Of a stretch of 64,000 bases of DNA, positions 36,301 to 47,106 are shown in pieces. This DNA comes from Clitoria ternatea (Eukaryota; Streptophyta; Magnoliopsida; Fabales; Fabaceae), in NCBI GenBank assembly GCA_037962975.1, contig CM075671.1, positions 14,431,001 through 14,495,000 of the forward strand, read 5' to 3'. A model generated the notes under the pieces. That model was not told where the DNA came from. It worked only from the letters and a program-made list of their open reading frames with translations, and ran no database searches. The translations under genes and the position numbers were made by a program. Each line of letters starts with the position of its first letter. Position 1 is the stretch's first letter.

Positions 36301-36864
36301 GAAATTCTTAGTTTGCATAATTTGTCTGCTGGACAAATAATGACCATTTGAATTCTCAACTATTTTTCGCATCATAATTGATCCAGGATGGCCTAATCGT
36401 TCATGCCAGATAACAAAGTCATTCTTATTTGTAAACTTCTGGTTTACTATGGCATTTGTTTCAATTGTACTAATATATGTGTAGTACAAACCGGAGGAAA
36501 ATGAAGGCAATTTTTCCAATATACATTTCTTACCAGAAATTAACTTTGTAATGTATAGATATTCATCATTTCCTTCATTTGTGGTCTCAATATGATATCC
36601 ATTTCTGCGGATATCCTTAAAACTCAATAAATTTCTTTGAGACTTCTTAGAATATAATGCACTTTCAATGTGCAATTTTGTTCCTCCAGGCAACAAAATA
36701 CTGGCTCTGCCGGAGCCTTCAATTATATTTATACTACCAGATATTGTATTAACATTTGCTTCTTGTTTTACTATTTGGTAAAAATATTTCTCATTCTTGA
36801 GAATGGTATGAGTTGTTGCACTGTCTGCGAGACATATATCTTCATCATTCACATGAGCATTCAT
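33358..36864 (-). CDS. Pol polyprotein of Copia B
   Basis: 1168 codons, uninterrupted. Protease LADSATTHTIL at about residues 13-23; GAG-pre-integrase HERLGHPGS..CAACSQGK about 154-197; integrase core with GDICGP, RLDNAGEF and NGLAE (D, D, E) about 217-325; RT about 650-880 with YKWVFTRKRNENG, SLYGLKQSGRMW and catalytic YVDD; RNase H about 1000-1140 with GYADAG, SSNHAEI, CEDNAA and ADIFTKSLP. It makes and integrates cDNA. The start MNAHVNDEDICLAD is shared with A. Gag lies in a different frame 122 bases upstream, so neither readthrough nor a simple frameshift explains pol expression. An acceptor-like TTAATGAAG directly precedes the ATG. Confidence 0.95.
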   Translation of the reverse strand: MNAHVNDEDICLADSATTHTILKNEKYFYQIVKQEANVNTISGSINIIEGSGRASILLPGGTKLHIESALYSKKSQRNLLSFKDIRRNGYHIETTNEGNDEYLYITKLISGKKCILEKLPSFSSGLYYTYISTIETNAIVNQKFTNKNDFVIWHERLGHPGSIMMRKIVENSNGHYLSSRQIMQTKNFSCAACSQGKLIIRPSPMKIGNEPLIFLERIQGDICGPIHPSCGPFRYFMVLIDASTRWSHVCLLSTRNQAFARLLAQLIRLRAHFPDYPIKKIRLDNAGEFTSQSFNDYCMSIGIDVEHPVAHVHTQNGLAESLIKRLKLIARPLLMRSKLPISTWGHAILHAAALIRIRPTSNHEYSPLQLVHGKEPNISHLRIFGSAVYVPISPPQRTKMGPQRRLGIYVGYESPSIIKYLEPLTGDLFTARFADCHFDESIFPSLGGEHKQLDKRISWNERSLSHLDPRTKQSELEVQKIISLQNLANQLPNAFADPKRVTKSHIPAVNTPIKIDIPEGQYKFANESEAKIKRGRPVGSKDKNPRKRKVNKDDGRIEDIKTPVESPDIIKVLNPEETKVPEIDTNKEISIHYVMDGIQWNRPEVDVDEIFAFKVALDIINDDKDYEPKSVKECAQRNDWPKWKDAMQEELNSLAKRKVFGPVVQTPKGVKPVGYKWVFTRKRNENGEIVRYKARLVAQGFSQRPGIDFEETYSPVMDATTFRYLISLAIRERLDLRLMDVVAAYLYGSLENDIYMKLPEGFHLPEAYKTNPRENYSIKLNKSLYGLKQSGRMWYNCLSEYLLKEGYKNDPICPCVFMKRLGKEFVIIAIYVDDLNIIGTPEELSKAVNYLKNEFEMKDLGKTKFCLGLQLEYLKEGILMHQKTYTEKVLKRFYMDKSHPLSSPMVVRSLEVSKDPFRPQDKNEELLGPEVPYLSAIGALMYLASHTRPDISFAVNLLARHSSLPTKRHWNGIKHIFRYLRGTMDMGLFFPYVSKANLIGYADAGYLSDPHNGRSQTGYLFTCGGTAISWRSIKQTITATSSNHAEILALHEASRECVWLRSMIQHIQETCGLHAGKLPPTILCEDNAACISQLKEGYIKGDRTKHISPKFFFTHDLIKNGEINVQQVRSCENLADIFTKSLPTKVFEQLVQKIGLRRLHKCSDEGEN

Positions 36865-36986
36865 TCTTCATTAAATAAATAAAAATAAATCATGAGTAAA
36901 ATCTAATTAACAATAATATTTGACAAAATTTTATTGATAAAGACAAAATTTACAACAAAACAAATTACATGAAACATTAAAATAAT

Positions 36987-38021
36987 TTATTTGGGGGCAC
37001 TCCCTTCTCCAATCGAGTGGTCAATTTCTTCTTCAGGAAGAGCAAGAAAATCATCAACACTAAAGTCAGAGAAATCATCATCTATACCAGTAAAATTTGT
37101 CTCTATTATTTTCCCTTTATTTTTAAGGGATTTTTGGTATAGATCTACGAGATGCTTTGGTGTGCGACAAACTCGAGACCAATGTCCTTTGCTACCACAA
37201 CGATAGCAGATGTTTTTAGTTTGTTCGCTATTTTGAGCATCTGTCCCTTTTTTCATAAGTTCTTTATTTTTCCATGTGAATGATGATCTCTTATCATTTC
37301 GACCATTACCACGGCCAAAACCATATCCACGACCAATACCATGTCCCCGAGCATTACCTCGTCCACGACCGCGGCTACGGCCACGACCACGACCATGAGT
37401 ATTATGATCGTGCGTTGCTACATTCACTTCTGGGAATGGAGCAGTTCCAGTTGGACGGGATTCATGATTTTGCATAAGCAATTCATTATTTTGCTCAGCC
37501 ACAAGGAGACAAGTAATTAATTCAGAATATTTTGTAAAGCCCTTTTGGCGATATTGCTGCTGCAGGAGCAAATTGGATGCATGAAAAGTAGAGAATGTCT
37601 TTTCTAACATGTCACTTTCAGTGACTTGTTCTCCACATAATTTCAATCTCGAAGTAATTCTAAACATTGCAGAATTATACTCATTTACGGATTTAAAATC
37701 TTGAAATCGTAAATGCATCCATTCATAACGGGCTTTTGGAAGAATTATATCCTTTTGATGGTCGTATCTTTCTTTTAGATTATTCCACAGAACAAGAGGG
37801 TCTTTAACTGTTAAGTATTCATTTTTTAACCCTTCATGGATATGGTGGCGTAAAAATATCATGGCTTTAGTTTTATCTTGACTAGATGCCTGATTTCCAT
37901 TTTTAATGGTGTCTCCGAGACCTTTTGCATCTAAATGGATTTCAGCATCCAATGTCCATGATAGATAGTTTTTTCCAGATATGTCAAGAGCCACGAACTC
38001 AAGGTTGGTAATATTTGACAT
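36987..38021 (-). CDS. Gag of Copia B
   Basis: 344 codons starting MSNITNLEFVALDISGKN. Capsid-type gag domain (NYLSWTLDAEIHLD, LKERYDHQKD, LLVAEQNNELLMQN), a Gly-Arg-rich segment about residues 211-239, then an intact zinc knuckle CYRCGSKGHWSRVC and an acidic tail (DDDFSDFSVDDF). Four differences or so from A are Arg in B against Cys or other residues in A. It should form particles and bind element RNA. It starts 8 bases after the acceptor-like TTTCTTGCATAG. Confidence 0.94.
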   Translation of the reverse strand: MSNITNLEFVALDISGKNYLSWTLDAEIHLDAKGLGDTIKNGNQASSQDKTKAMIFLRHHIHEGLKNEYLTVKDPLVLWNNLKERYDHQKDIILPKARYEWMHLRFQDFKSVNEYNSAMFRITSRLKLCGEQVTESDMLEKTFSTFHASNLLLQQQYRQKGFTKYSELITCLLVAEQNNELLMQNHESRPTGTAPFPEVNVATHDHNTHGRGRGRSRGRGRGNARGHGIGRGYGFGRGNGRNDKRSSFTWKNKELMKKGTDAQNSEQTKNICYRCGSKGHWSRVCRTPKHLVDLYQKSLKNKGKIIETNFTGIDDDFSDFSVDDFLALPEEEIDHSIGEGSAPK

Positions 38022-38029
38022 AGTTATTT

Positions 38030-39085
38030 CTATGCAAGAAATTACAAATAAATTAGATAATACTTCAATAAAATAAATATATTAACTATAATTATCATTA
38101 TAATTATGATAATAACAACAGTAATAACAAATCAATAATGATTATAAATATTTATTTTTTATTTTATTTTATTTTAAGAGTAACACTAGTAAAAAAAATA
38201 GACAGGTTAACTTATAAGTCAACTAAATAAATTAAAATAAATGAATATAACTTACAAGACTTCTCTACTAATGTGTATATTATTCATTAATTCCTTTTAT
38301 GTATCTAAATAAAATGACCCATATATAATTTAATAATATTTAGTTTAATAAAAAAAAATATCAGCGTGAAACAGCAATTAAAACATGAAAAATTGAAAAA
38401 AAAGTCACAGAGCAAAGGGTAATTGGAAACATTAAAATAACATTAAAATACACTAAATTGGAAGTGTACAATAACGTGAAGTCACAGAGCAATTGGAAAA
38501 CATTAAAATAACATTAAAATACACTAAGTTATAGCAATTGGAAGCAATAATTGGAAACTTAGCAATTAGTGAGCAGCAATCATGTGATGTAGCAATTAGT
38601 GCTACGGTAGACAAAAGCAAAGTAGGTAGTAATTATGAAGTAGAATTGGAATTAGCAATCAACATAATACATGGAATTGGAATAAAATATATGGCAAATG
38701 GATTAAAGTGGTACAAGCATGAAATGGTAAGCTCTAGTACAATCAGGCAAAGCAAAAACTATTATAGAAATATTCATGTATTCATTCAATAAATGTATAA
38801 TTTATAATTTTTTTTTTTAATTATCACAGTTCTTCAGGAACTTTTAATAAATATTTTCAAGAATTCTTCAAGAATTCTAGATTATATGACTATTAAATTT
38901 ATATATCCTGCAGGGATATTTATGAATAAGTTCTTCAGGAACCTTTTTTTTTTTTATGATATAGATATAATCTTATACATCCTTCTGGGATGTTTAAATA
39001 TAAGTTCTTCGGGAACTTTTATAATATATACATAAATAATATAAATTAAAATGAAATTATAAAAAGAAATTAAATTCTATGTTAC
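38030..39085 (-). other. Candidate leader intron of Copia B
   Basis: On the minus strand AAG|GTAACA (donor GT at 39085-39084) and TTTCTTGCATAG (AG at 38031-38030) enclose 1056 AT-rich bases with several upstream ATGs. The layout matches element A although much of the intervening sequence has diverged. Confidence 0.5.
38828..39018 (-). promoter_or_regulatory. Six-hairpin RNA array in the leader of Copia B
   Basis: In sense order: 39018-39002 (AAGTTC, loop CCGAA, GAACTT), 38993-38977 (ACATCC, CAGAA, GGATGT), 38944-38928 (AGGTTC, CTGAA, GAACTT, with one G-U), 38919-38903 (ATATCC, CTGCA, GGATAT), 38878-38860 (AGAATTC, TTGAA, GAATTCT) and 38842-38828 (AGTTC, CTGAA, GAACT). The fourth is absent in A; the other five correspond one-to-one with A. 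Loops changed while stems stayed paired. Confidence 0.75.
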
Positions 39086-39123
39086 CTTAAATCTCAGTTG
39101 GTCAGAATCTGGTGCTGATAACG

Positions 39124-39302
39124 TGTTATAAAATTAGAGAAGAAAAATGGACTTAAAATGAAGAAAGGAGAATGAAGAGAGTAGTGAAATTGAAGAGAAA
39201 GTAATTGAGAGTTAGAGAGAAGAAGTGTATCAAATTAAAGAAGGATGAGTCCTATTTATAGACTAAAATGGACATCCACTATACATTATAATATTCATAA
39301 TA
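39124..39302 (-). repeat. 5' LTR of Copia B
   Basis: Identical to 33036-33214 over 179 bp. It is followed, in sense direction, by CGTTATCAGCAC (39123-39112), and flanked outside by GTTTA. Confidence 0.95.
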
Positions 39303-39307
39303 GTTTA

Positions 39308-40369
39308 ATTGTTTATATTTGCATCATATTTTCAATTTAAAAACATACAGGTCATTTTATTTTTTTAACTAAAATATATCCACACCCTACTATAATGGAG
39401 AGTAAAATGAGCAAACCTTATTTTCAGAGGGGTTTACATGTGAATTTTTTTTTTAGTTATTGACTAGTAAAAAAAAAAGTTAAAATACCTATCATATATT
39501 CACATGTAGGAATTATACTCTTCAAAATTCATATTTTTTCTAACTCTAACTCTTCAATCCTCTTCATCTCAGTTACTTATTTCTTCTCTTTTCCAGGCTC
39601 TAGAGTATTTACGGATTGGATTGTATCGATTTCAAAGTAAAAAATCATTTGATCCAATAATAAAATTACAATATGGTTTAGATTAGTTCGATTGGAATCA
39701 TTTCTAAATTCGATCGAATTAAAAGTGGTTTGAATTGAATTGGATTATTCGGTTTTTATACTTTTATTTGTTATATAATTTCAAGGTAAAAAATAAATTT
39801 TGTTTCATTAGTAAACTTTATTTTTCATACAAAATACAAACTTAATAGTAAAAAAATTGAAGACATAAAATTATGTTTATATTGATGTTAACACTAATAA
39901 ACTTGTAAAAAATTTTAAATATTAAGATATATATCTCATGAAAAATAATAATTTTAAAAACTAATTAAGTAATACAATTTCTTAAATATATATAATTATA
40001 TAAATATTAATTACAAGTTCATTTTATTAATAGAATAATATATATATATATATATATATATTTGGTTTGAGTTGGATTGAATCGATTTCTAAATATAGAT
40101 CTAAAATTTAATTCGATCCAATAAAAAAATCAATTTTTACGATCTTCAATTTATTTGGATTTTGATTTTTTTGTTCGATTTTATGGTTTGGATTGGATTA
40201 CTTTGGTAAACAACCCTAGGCTTTAGCCAACTTCTTATATTCTTCGTTCTAAAAAATTTCACTCTCCTTATTTTCTTCTTCGTCTTTGACACTATTTTTC
40301 ATGGTCATCAAAGCCTCCATCTCAAACCGTATTGTTGGTCAATTTTGATTTGTCATTTAAACTGTGTAA
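39308..40369. other. AT-rich sequence without recognised genes
   Basis: It contains phrases such as TTGGATTGAATCGATTT in two places (about 39725 and 40070) and a short (AT)n run near 40041-40062. The two similar blocks suggest an old repeat, but no family could be assigned. Confidence 0.5.
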
Positions 40370-40688
40370 ATGAAAGGCTTGATCAATTAATTGATGCATA
40401 ATTTTAGATGCAAGAGACAAACGGTTTGTTAAGGTACGTTTCTTTTTTCTTCTTTTTTTAGTTGCACTCTTTAATACTAAAATTTATTTTCCTTCTACTA
40501 AATAAAAATTTTGTATGCAATTTTAGTATTCAATTTGGTTTTGGATAATTTTTTGTTTTGGACATGCTAATTCAGAATAAGAAAAAACTTATTATCTTGC
40601 TCTAAAATCAAGTTGTAGTTATTGATTGTTGTTTGTTTGATTTGTTTTGATTTGATTGTGTTTTTCTTATTATTTTTTGCTAAATGAG
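40370..40688 (+). repeat. Diverged tandem unit, copy 1 (right part)
   Basis: It shares GGCTTGATCAATTAATTG, AAGAGACAAA, AAATCAAGTTGTA and the ending TTTGATTTG..TTTTGCTA with copy 2 at 41985-42235. No coding frame is evident. Confidence 0.6.
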
Positions 40689-41764
40689 TAAATTACAAGA
40701 GCCCCTTGAGATTTGAGGGAAATTACAACCCATATCCATTTGTTCAAAGAAATTACATAGACCCCAAATTTCATCCCTTACAACTTAACTCACCTCTTAA
40801 CTAAAAGAGGAATATTCTATTTGGATATTCCTCTAACTTGACCATATTTATCTAATATATAGAGAAAATCATGAATTAGGATTATTTTTGGTAAAAATAT
40901 AGTTAAGCTTATTTTAGGTAAAATTAATTAATGCGGGGCCATTTAGAGATGCTATCGCCACCATGAGAAGTGCTATTTGGTATGAAAGGTTCACACAAGT
41001 TTTTAAAATTGATTTTGGCCATTAAAAAATTGATTTCTTTTCTAAAAAAAACACTACTTGTTTACTTTTTTTTTTTGTTTTTAGTAGTATTGAAACAATC
41101 GGTATAAAATATTATTTTTTAAGTTTTATATACCAGTTGTTTCTAAACCTATTTTAAAAATATTTTTAATTTACACTACTTATTAAAATAATTGATATAA
41201 AAATATTTTAAAAATTTAACCGCATAAAAAATAAAGCAGAGTTTTAAATGTTTTGTAAGAATTCACATTCGTACCTTTTAATATTTTTCTTTCTGTATTA
41301 TCTATATATACATCAGTGATGCTACATCTACATGTGTAAAATATCTTTCAACTTTAATAAATTTCTGGTACTTATAAATTTGAAATTATTATATCGTATT
41401 AGAACATTTGAATCATTAATTTTGCACCCAGAAAAATTAGAACACTTACAGATACTTTTTCTCTTATCAAATATAGCATACGTGTTCTTTTTTTTCCGAC
41501 AAAACACTAAAAGATGAAGTTTTTTTTTTTTTAAAAAAAAGTTTATTGTTCAAAAAATTACATATAATCAAAAATAAAAATTTGGCAAAACTAAATGGAT
41601 ATATTAACCATGGTTAAGGTCTATGGAGTCCACAATAAACTAAGGGTTTAAAAGGTTGGGGTGAGTTATAAGGTAAGAAGATTGAAGGGTATCTAAATTT
41701 CTTTAAATAAACGGAGCACATTATAAATTTCTCAAATCTCAAGGGGCTCACTCGCTGTAATTTG
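40689..41764. mobile_element. Non-autonomous DNA transposon with long imperfect TIRs
   Basis: The ends are inverted copies: left TAAATTACAAGAGCCCCTTG, right the complement of CAAATTACAGCGAGTGAGCC, both followed inward by CCCTTGAGATTTGAG. Weaker inverted similarity continues for about 130 bases. The element is about 1.08 kb with no transposase. Long TIRs suggest a Mutator-like origin. A clear target duplication was not found. Confidence 0.6.
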
Positions 41765-41769
41765 TTTAT

Positions 41770-42235
41770 CATTCATAAAAGAAAGTATGGATATGAATGT
41801 GAAAAGTGTAAAAATAAATAAATAAAAATTGATGAGTTAATTCAATTTTAAAGAGGAATTCTAAATAAATAAATTTTTTATTAAATAATCACGAGTTTTT
41901 TTTCAATCAAAATATTAATGTTGATGATACTAATGGTAGTGGTTCTAATGTTAATGATAATTTTTTACCACAATCAATAAGAGGCTTGATCAATTAATTG
42001 TATCTTAATTTTGGGAATAAGAGACAAAGAACTTATTAAAGTATTTTTTTTAATATACTGAATTTTATTTTATTTTTACTAAATGAAAATTTCATATGCT
42101 ATTTTAATATTTAGGATAAGGAAGAATTTTTTATTTTGCTCCAAAATCAAGTTGTATTGTTTTACTTTTGCCTCTTATTAATTGCTATCTATTTGATTTG
42201 GTTTAATTGTGTTTTTTCTTGCTATGTTTGGAAAT
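41770..42235 (+). repeat. Diverged tandem unit, copy 2
   Basis: The most complete copy. Its left half (CATAAAAGAAAGTATGG to GGTAGTGGTTCTAATGTTAATG) matches copy 3, and its right half matches copy 1. It ends at the target duplication of the solo LTR. Confidence 0.6.
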
Positions 42236-44415
42236 TGTAATACCCTAAAGCCAACTTGTAAATCTCAAAATAATTACCGTCACCATATAAAATTGATTGG
42301 ATAACTTATTTTTCACTTGGTAATTATTAAGTTATTCACAATCTGATTTCAGAGGTTACTAAGAAAATATCATATTGCGTAACTTTTTACATAATTAACT
42401 TATTATTACTATACATAATACCAGAGTTCCGTGCATATTATATTTTTTAACAGATACCTAGATTTTATAAATTATAAAGATATAAAACACCAAAACATAG
42501 CATACACATAATACAACCAAAGTAGCTATGCAAACAAGCATCAGCATCAAAAGTTTTCATAGTTCATCCACATTAAGCATCATCCAGTTTGTCACACGTC
42601 TTCCTGATTAAACACTAAAGGGTTGCAACAAGTAACAGAAAGAGTGAGATAAAATATCAAATAAATAGAAATTAAATTAAAACATACACAAACACAAGTA
42701 GGATGTTATGCGATGGAGATGCCAAACAAGTGTTTTACATCATTTTATATTATTATCTTTTATTCTTTCTACGAATAAAAATGCATGATGGATCTATTCT
42801 GATGGGAACATAGGCAGTGCTTTCCAATAATAATATTTTTACGGATATCCAACCGATATCGTGCCCTGTAATGCAACATCAACATCAGATAACAATATAA
42901 TAATATTAATAGCAGGTGTTGCGGGACCCCCTTAAGAACACACTGCTCAGCCCTTAAGACGGTCGTGGTATAAAACCACCGCAGGGGTCTGTTACTCAAC
43001 ACAGCGCGTTCCCCCACCGGGAACCCCTTCAAAGAACCCCCTACGGATCCTTTGAACGGATGCATATGATGCATGAATGCATTAGATCTGAATTAAATTG
43101 TCAAATTCCTTTATATAAATAATCTTAACAATAAAATTATCATAAAAATCAAAATACTATGATATTTTATTACATTTATAAACATACTCCATATATTATA
43201 ATTCAAAGAATATGGAAACACATTTTCCATAATATTTATTAATATATCATAATTCAAAGAATATGGGAACACATTTTCCATATTAATATTATGAAATTGT
43301 ACTACTAAAATAATTTGAAAAAAAAGGAATATGAACTTTTAAAATTAATTTAATTAATCATATTTATTTATTTCAAGATAAAATCTCAAGGATAATTAAA
43401 AATTCAATTATTTAATAATAATTCTGATTTATATTTAAAAAATAATTATTTTAAGTTTTTAATCATATTTACAAAAATATCACTAGTCTTATTTACGAAA
43501 ATGTTACTGTTCTAATTTATTTACAAAAATCTCATCGCTTCTGATTTATTTACAAAAAGGCCACCACTTCTGTTTTAATTACAAAAATATCACCGTTTTC
43601 AGGTTTTAACACTGGCTGAAAATATCCGCTGTTAAAGGGGTCTGTTTTGTAGAAACAAAAACAACACCTCTGTTTTGTTGTTTTAAATACTTTAACTTGC
43701 AAATTAAACATGTCAATTGATTCCAAATCATCATACAATATCAGAAACAATCATATATCATATTCTATATCAATTAACATCAATTTCATAACTTAATTCA
43801 ATTTAAATTAAAATTTAACTATATGGGTTTCTAAACCATTAATCAATTAAGGAAGTAATTCTTAGTTCCTATTTATTTAATATTCTATCTCCTCTTTCTT
43901 ACCTCAATTGAAGATTCCTAGGCTTTGCTTTTGCTAAACTCCTTTGTATCTCCTCAAATCTTCAAGTGAGTGTTATTTCAAAGATGCCAAAATTGAAGAG
44001 CTTGAGTGTGGTAATGGAGTTTTTGAAAGCTTGAAGAGGATGATGAAGAGTTATGGAAACTTATGGAGTTTTTGGATTGAAGAAATTTAGAGTGGTGAGG
44101 GAGTATTTATAGGTGGTTATTGGCAGTGGAAGAATAGCAGTGAAGAAGGAAAAAGATGCTTCAAAAGAAAAATCTCAGAAGGAGATTTTTCTCCTTTTAT
44201 TTTTTTTAACAGGTTCCTTAATAATTCTACATTTTATTATCGCGTTCTGTTTCCGTCTAATCTCATTTTAAATCCGATTTATGAAATAAAAATATCCCTG
44301 TAACCGGAATAAAATTTCCTATTTTCTAAAATTCAGTTCTTATTTTTCTGAGCAACTTCAATCTTTAGTGTTTAATTACCGATACAAATTTAGTTATAAA
44401 AATTGGGTTGTGACA
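42236..44415 (-). mobile_element. Solo gypsy-type LTR with TSD GAAAT
   Basis: 2180 bp from TGTAATACCC to GGGTTGTGACA, flanked by GAAAT on both sides (42231-42235 and 44416-44420). The ends form an inverted repeat, so orientation is uncertain. Minus is preferred because the complement near 42640-42670 (TTTTATCTCACTCTTTC) resembles the T1 LTR on plus. No internal coding region is present, which fits recombination between LTRs. Confidence 0.85.
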
Positions 44416-44424
44416 GAAATTATG

Positions 44425-44650
44425 ATTCATAAAAGAAATTATAGTTATGGATGTAAAAAGTGTTAAGAAAAAAGAAATAATTGAACAACTAACTCAATCC
44501 CTAAAAGGAGCTCTTGATAAATAAATTTTGTATTAAATAACCACATGCTTCTTTTAAAAATCAAAATATTATTGTTGAGATTGGTGATGTCAATGGTAGT
44601 GGTCCTAATGTTAATAACAAATTTCTACCATTATGGAGAAAAGTGTGATA
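44425..44650 (+). repeat. Diverged tandem unit, copy 3 (left part)
   Basis: It resembles 41770-41965: CATAAAAGAAATTATAG, AAAAAGTGT, then GGTAGTGGTCCTAATGTTAAT. The sequence to 45028 is AT-rich with no feature. Confidence 0.55.
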
Positions 44651-46110
44651 GAGATTAGCTTGATTAGTCAAAAGAGCTTTTTGTTTTTGTTGTAAATTAT
44701 TCAAGGAAGAATGCGGTAAAGGTCAATTAGTGATGAGAGTTTTAGTAATTTTTAGTGATGTTGGTTATTGTTTAATGTTGCTGGTGTTTTTATTTTTTGT
44801 TGCTAGAGCTTTTTGATAGTTAATGGTTTTTTACGCCGTTAATTCTTTTGTATTATGGCTTTATGTAGGGTTGGTTGCTATTTTTATGTTTTTTTTGTTG
44901 TTTAGTTAAGTTTCTTATTGTTTGGACAATGAAAATTAAGTGTTTAAGAAAATTTAACCATGTTATTGACTACTTATTAATAAAAAGATAATCTTTACAA
45001 AATATTAAAGTGTCTCTTTACTTGTAAGGCCCTTGTAATATCCCATTTTAAATTAATTAGAGAGGGTTAAGAAAATAAATTGGGCACATGATTTATTTTC
45101 AACAGCTCGTAATTAATTAATTAATTAATTAATTGAGAATCGATATATTTAAAACTTTAGAAATACCTATTAAATCAAGGAATTAATTCTGTAATTTTTA
45201 GGGACAAAATTGAAAGGACGGTTAGCTTCGGTTGTTAACTAAAAGGGTTAAAGGACAGAACTACCCCTAACTGACTTAAATTAATTCTTTTTTCCTTTCA
45301 CTTTTCTAACCATCACCATTATCTTTCTTTTTCCCTCATTCACTTCAAATTCTTTCTCTTCTCCCTCACCATTATCATTATCTCATTTTTCACTCTCCAT
45401 TTTCTATCCACTCTCACGACACTCTCTCTTTAAAACTCACTCCACTTCACTTTCTCTCATTTCACTATCATCCTTACCATTTTCACCTTTCCTTCTCCAC
45501 TCTTTATCTCACAGCTTCCCATTCTCTTCCTCGCCACCTCTTTTCTTTTTTCTCCTTCCTCATCACCTTACGCCATTCATTATGCTCACAAAGCCATCAT
45601 CTTCCATTTTCCTTCCTATGATTTTGGGAAAATCATAAACATAAAAATTATTCCTTTTTCTTTCCTCTTTTCAACGAGCCATAAAATGCCTAAATCCAAT
45701 AACTAGAGTGAAAGTTATGTCTAAAATATGAACATTGTTCAAGTTGTGTGCATGGCTACAGGTCAATGGCCTTGTTATGAAATCTAGGACTATTTGGCTT
45801 AGAATTTGTTTTTGGTGTCTTCATAAAAGTTGTAGTAAATTTCGTTACAAAAATATTGAGACCAAAATCACTTAAATCGAATACTATAGCTTAAGTTATG
45901 ATTAAAATAGTAGAGCATGCGCATGTTACCTCTCTCCTTACATGCATGTTCTTGTTTCGAGTTCCATCTTATTTTGCATATGTCTTGACCCACTTTGTTT
46001 TAACATGCATGGGTTCCGTTTTTCCTCGCATGCATGGATTTGTCCTTTGTTACCCTTACATGCATGGTTTTATCACTTGTTTCCTTTTGCATGTGGTGAT
46101 CTTGACCCAT

Positions 46111-46144
46111 TTTCTCTCTCTCTTTTTCTCTCTCTATCTCTCTC

Positions 46145-46185
<41 letters not shown>
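46111..46185. repeat. (CT)n microsatellite
   Basis: Long CT run with a few TAT interruptions inside the solo LTR. It explains the Ser/Leu frames on plus and the Arg/Glu frame on minus. Confidence 0.95.
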
Positions 46186-46187
<2 letters not shown>

Positions 46188-46434
46188 GCTTGGCCATGTA
46201 CCCTTTAAGGATAAGGTGAAGATCGAAGCCTGAGTGGTTAAAGGGCTCGTTCGAGAGTTGTTAAAAAGATTTCAGAGTTCTAGGAGGTTTCGACACCCCG
46301 TCGACAAGTTTTGAAACCCTCGATAAGTATGATCCTTATCGAAACTCTATCATTTTAGCTTTCTAACATTAATTTTAATGTTTCAATGATTCAAAATTTA
46401 CGAGAATTATTTTAATTAAAATTTTAAGATTTTT

Positions 46435-47106
46435 TAGGGGTGGCAAAATAGGTCAAGGTCCGTATAAGCCCGTCAAAATACAGGCCCGGCTGGTCAGAAT
46501 AGGAAAACGGGTCAAAACAGGTTGACCCATTTTTTAAAAAAATTATGTATGTTATTTTAAAAAAAATTGAACTATTTTTAAGTCTTTTTGAAAAAGAACC
46601 TTAGATATAAAAATTAGATTTTAATTACCCAAAATAAAATTACCACTAATAATTAATTTTCTGCATACCCAAACTTTCAATTTTTTTATTTAGCATAATA
46701 ATATGGACTATTGTAGTATTATATACGGACTATTGAGCAATATATGGACTATTGCAGTAACTAACAATTAATATATGGACTATTGAGCAATATATGGACT
46801 ACTGTAATATTAAATAATTAATGATCAACGATTCATTCCATTTAGTAATATGACTATTAATTATATTGTAGTAACTAACAAATAACAATTATTATATGGA
46901 TTAGTTGGTTAAGAAGTTAACCTTGTAATTATAATGTGTATTAATATATTTTTTAATATAGGCCCAACAGGCCAGCCCGACTCGGCCCTATTTAGGCTCT
47001 TTTTTGGTGGGCCGGGCTTATTCAAAAAACATGCTTCAAATGGTGGCCCATCCCGGCCTATTTTAATGGGTCAGCCTGCGGGCCCAACCCATATTTTCAT
47101 CCCTTA
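46435..47106. mobile_element. hAT-like MITE nested in the solo LTR
   Basis: About 672 bp with imperfect inverted ends, TAGGGGTGGCAAAAT at left and the complement of TAAGGGATGAAAATAT at right, both followed by GGGCC-type phrases. TAGGG(A/G)TG..AA ends are typical of hAT-derived MITEs. The middle holds repeats of TATGGACTATTG (about 46705-46810). The 8-bp target duplication is not convincing. Confidence 0.6.

Larger units (their letters stand above)
33036..39302 (-). mobile_element. Copia element B (Ty1/copia, apparently intact)
   Basis: A 6267-bp element on the minus strand flanked by the target duplication GTTTA (33031-33035 and 39303-39307). The two 179-bp LTRs are identical by eye, and gag and pol are open throughout, so it is young and may be autonomous. 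Sense order from 39302: LTR, primer site, candidate leader intron with hairpins, gag, a 122-base gap, pol, polypurine tract AAGGGGGAG, LTR. Proteins are nearly the same as in element A, but the middle of the LTR is different. Confidence 0.96.

Noticed and set aside
45898..46208. Membrane-protein-like frame ending in Leu/Ser runs
   Set aside because: The tail is a (CT)n microsatellite and the whole lies in a solo LTR; frames on both strands are open for the same reason.
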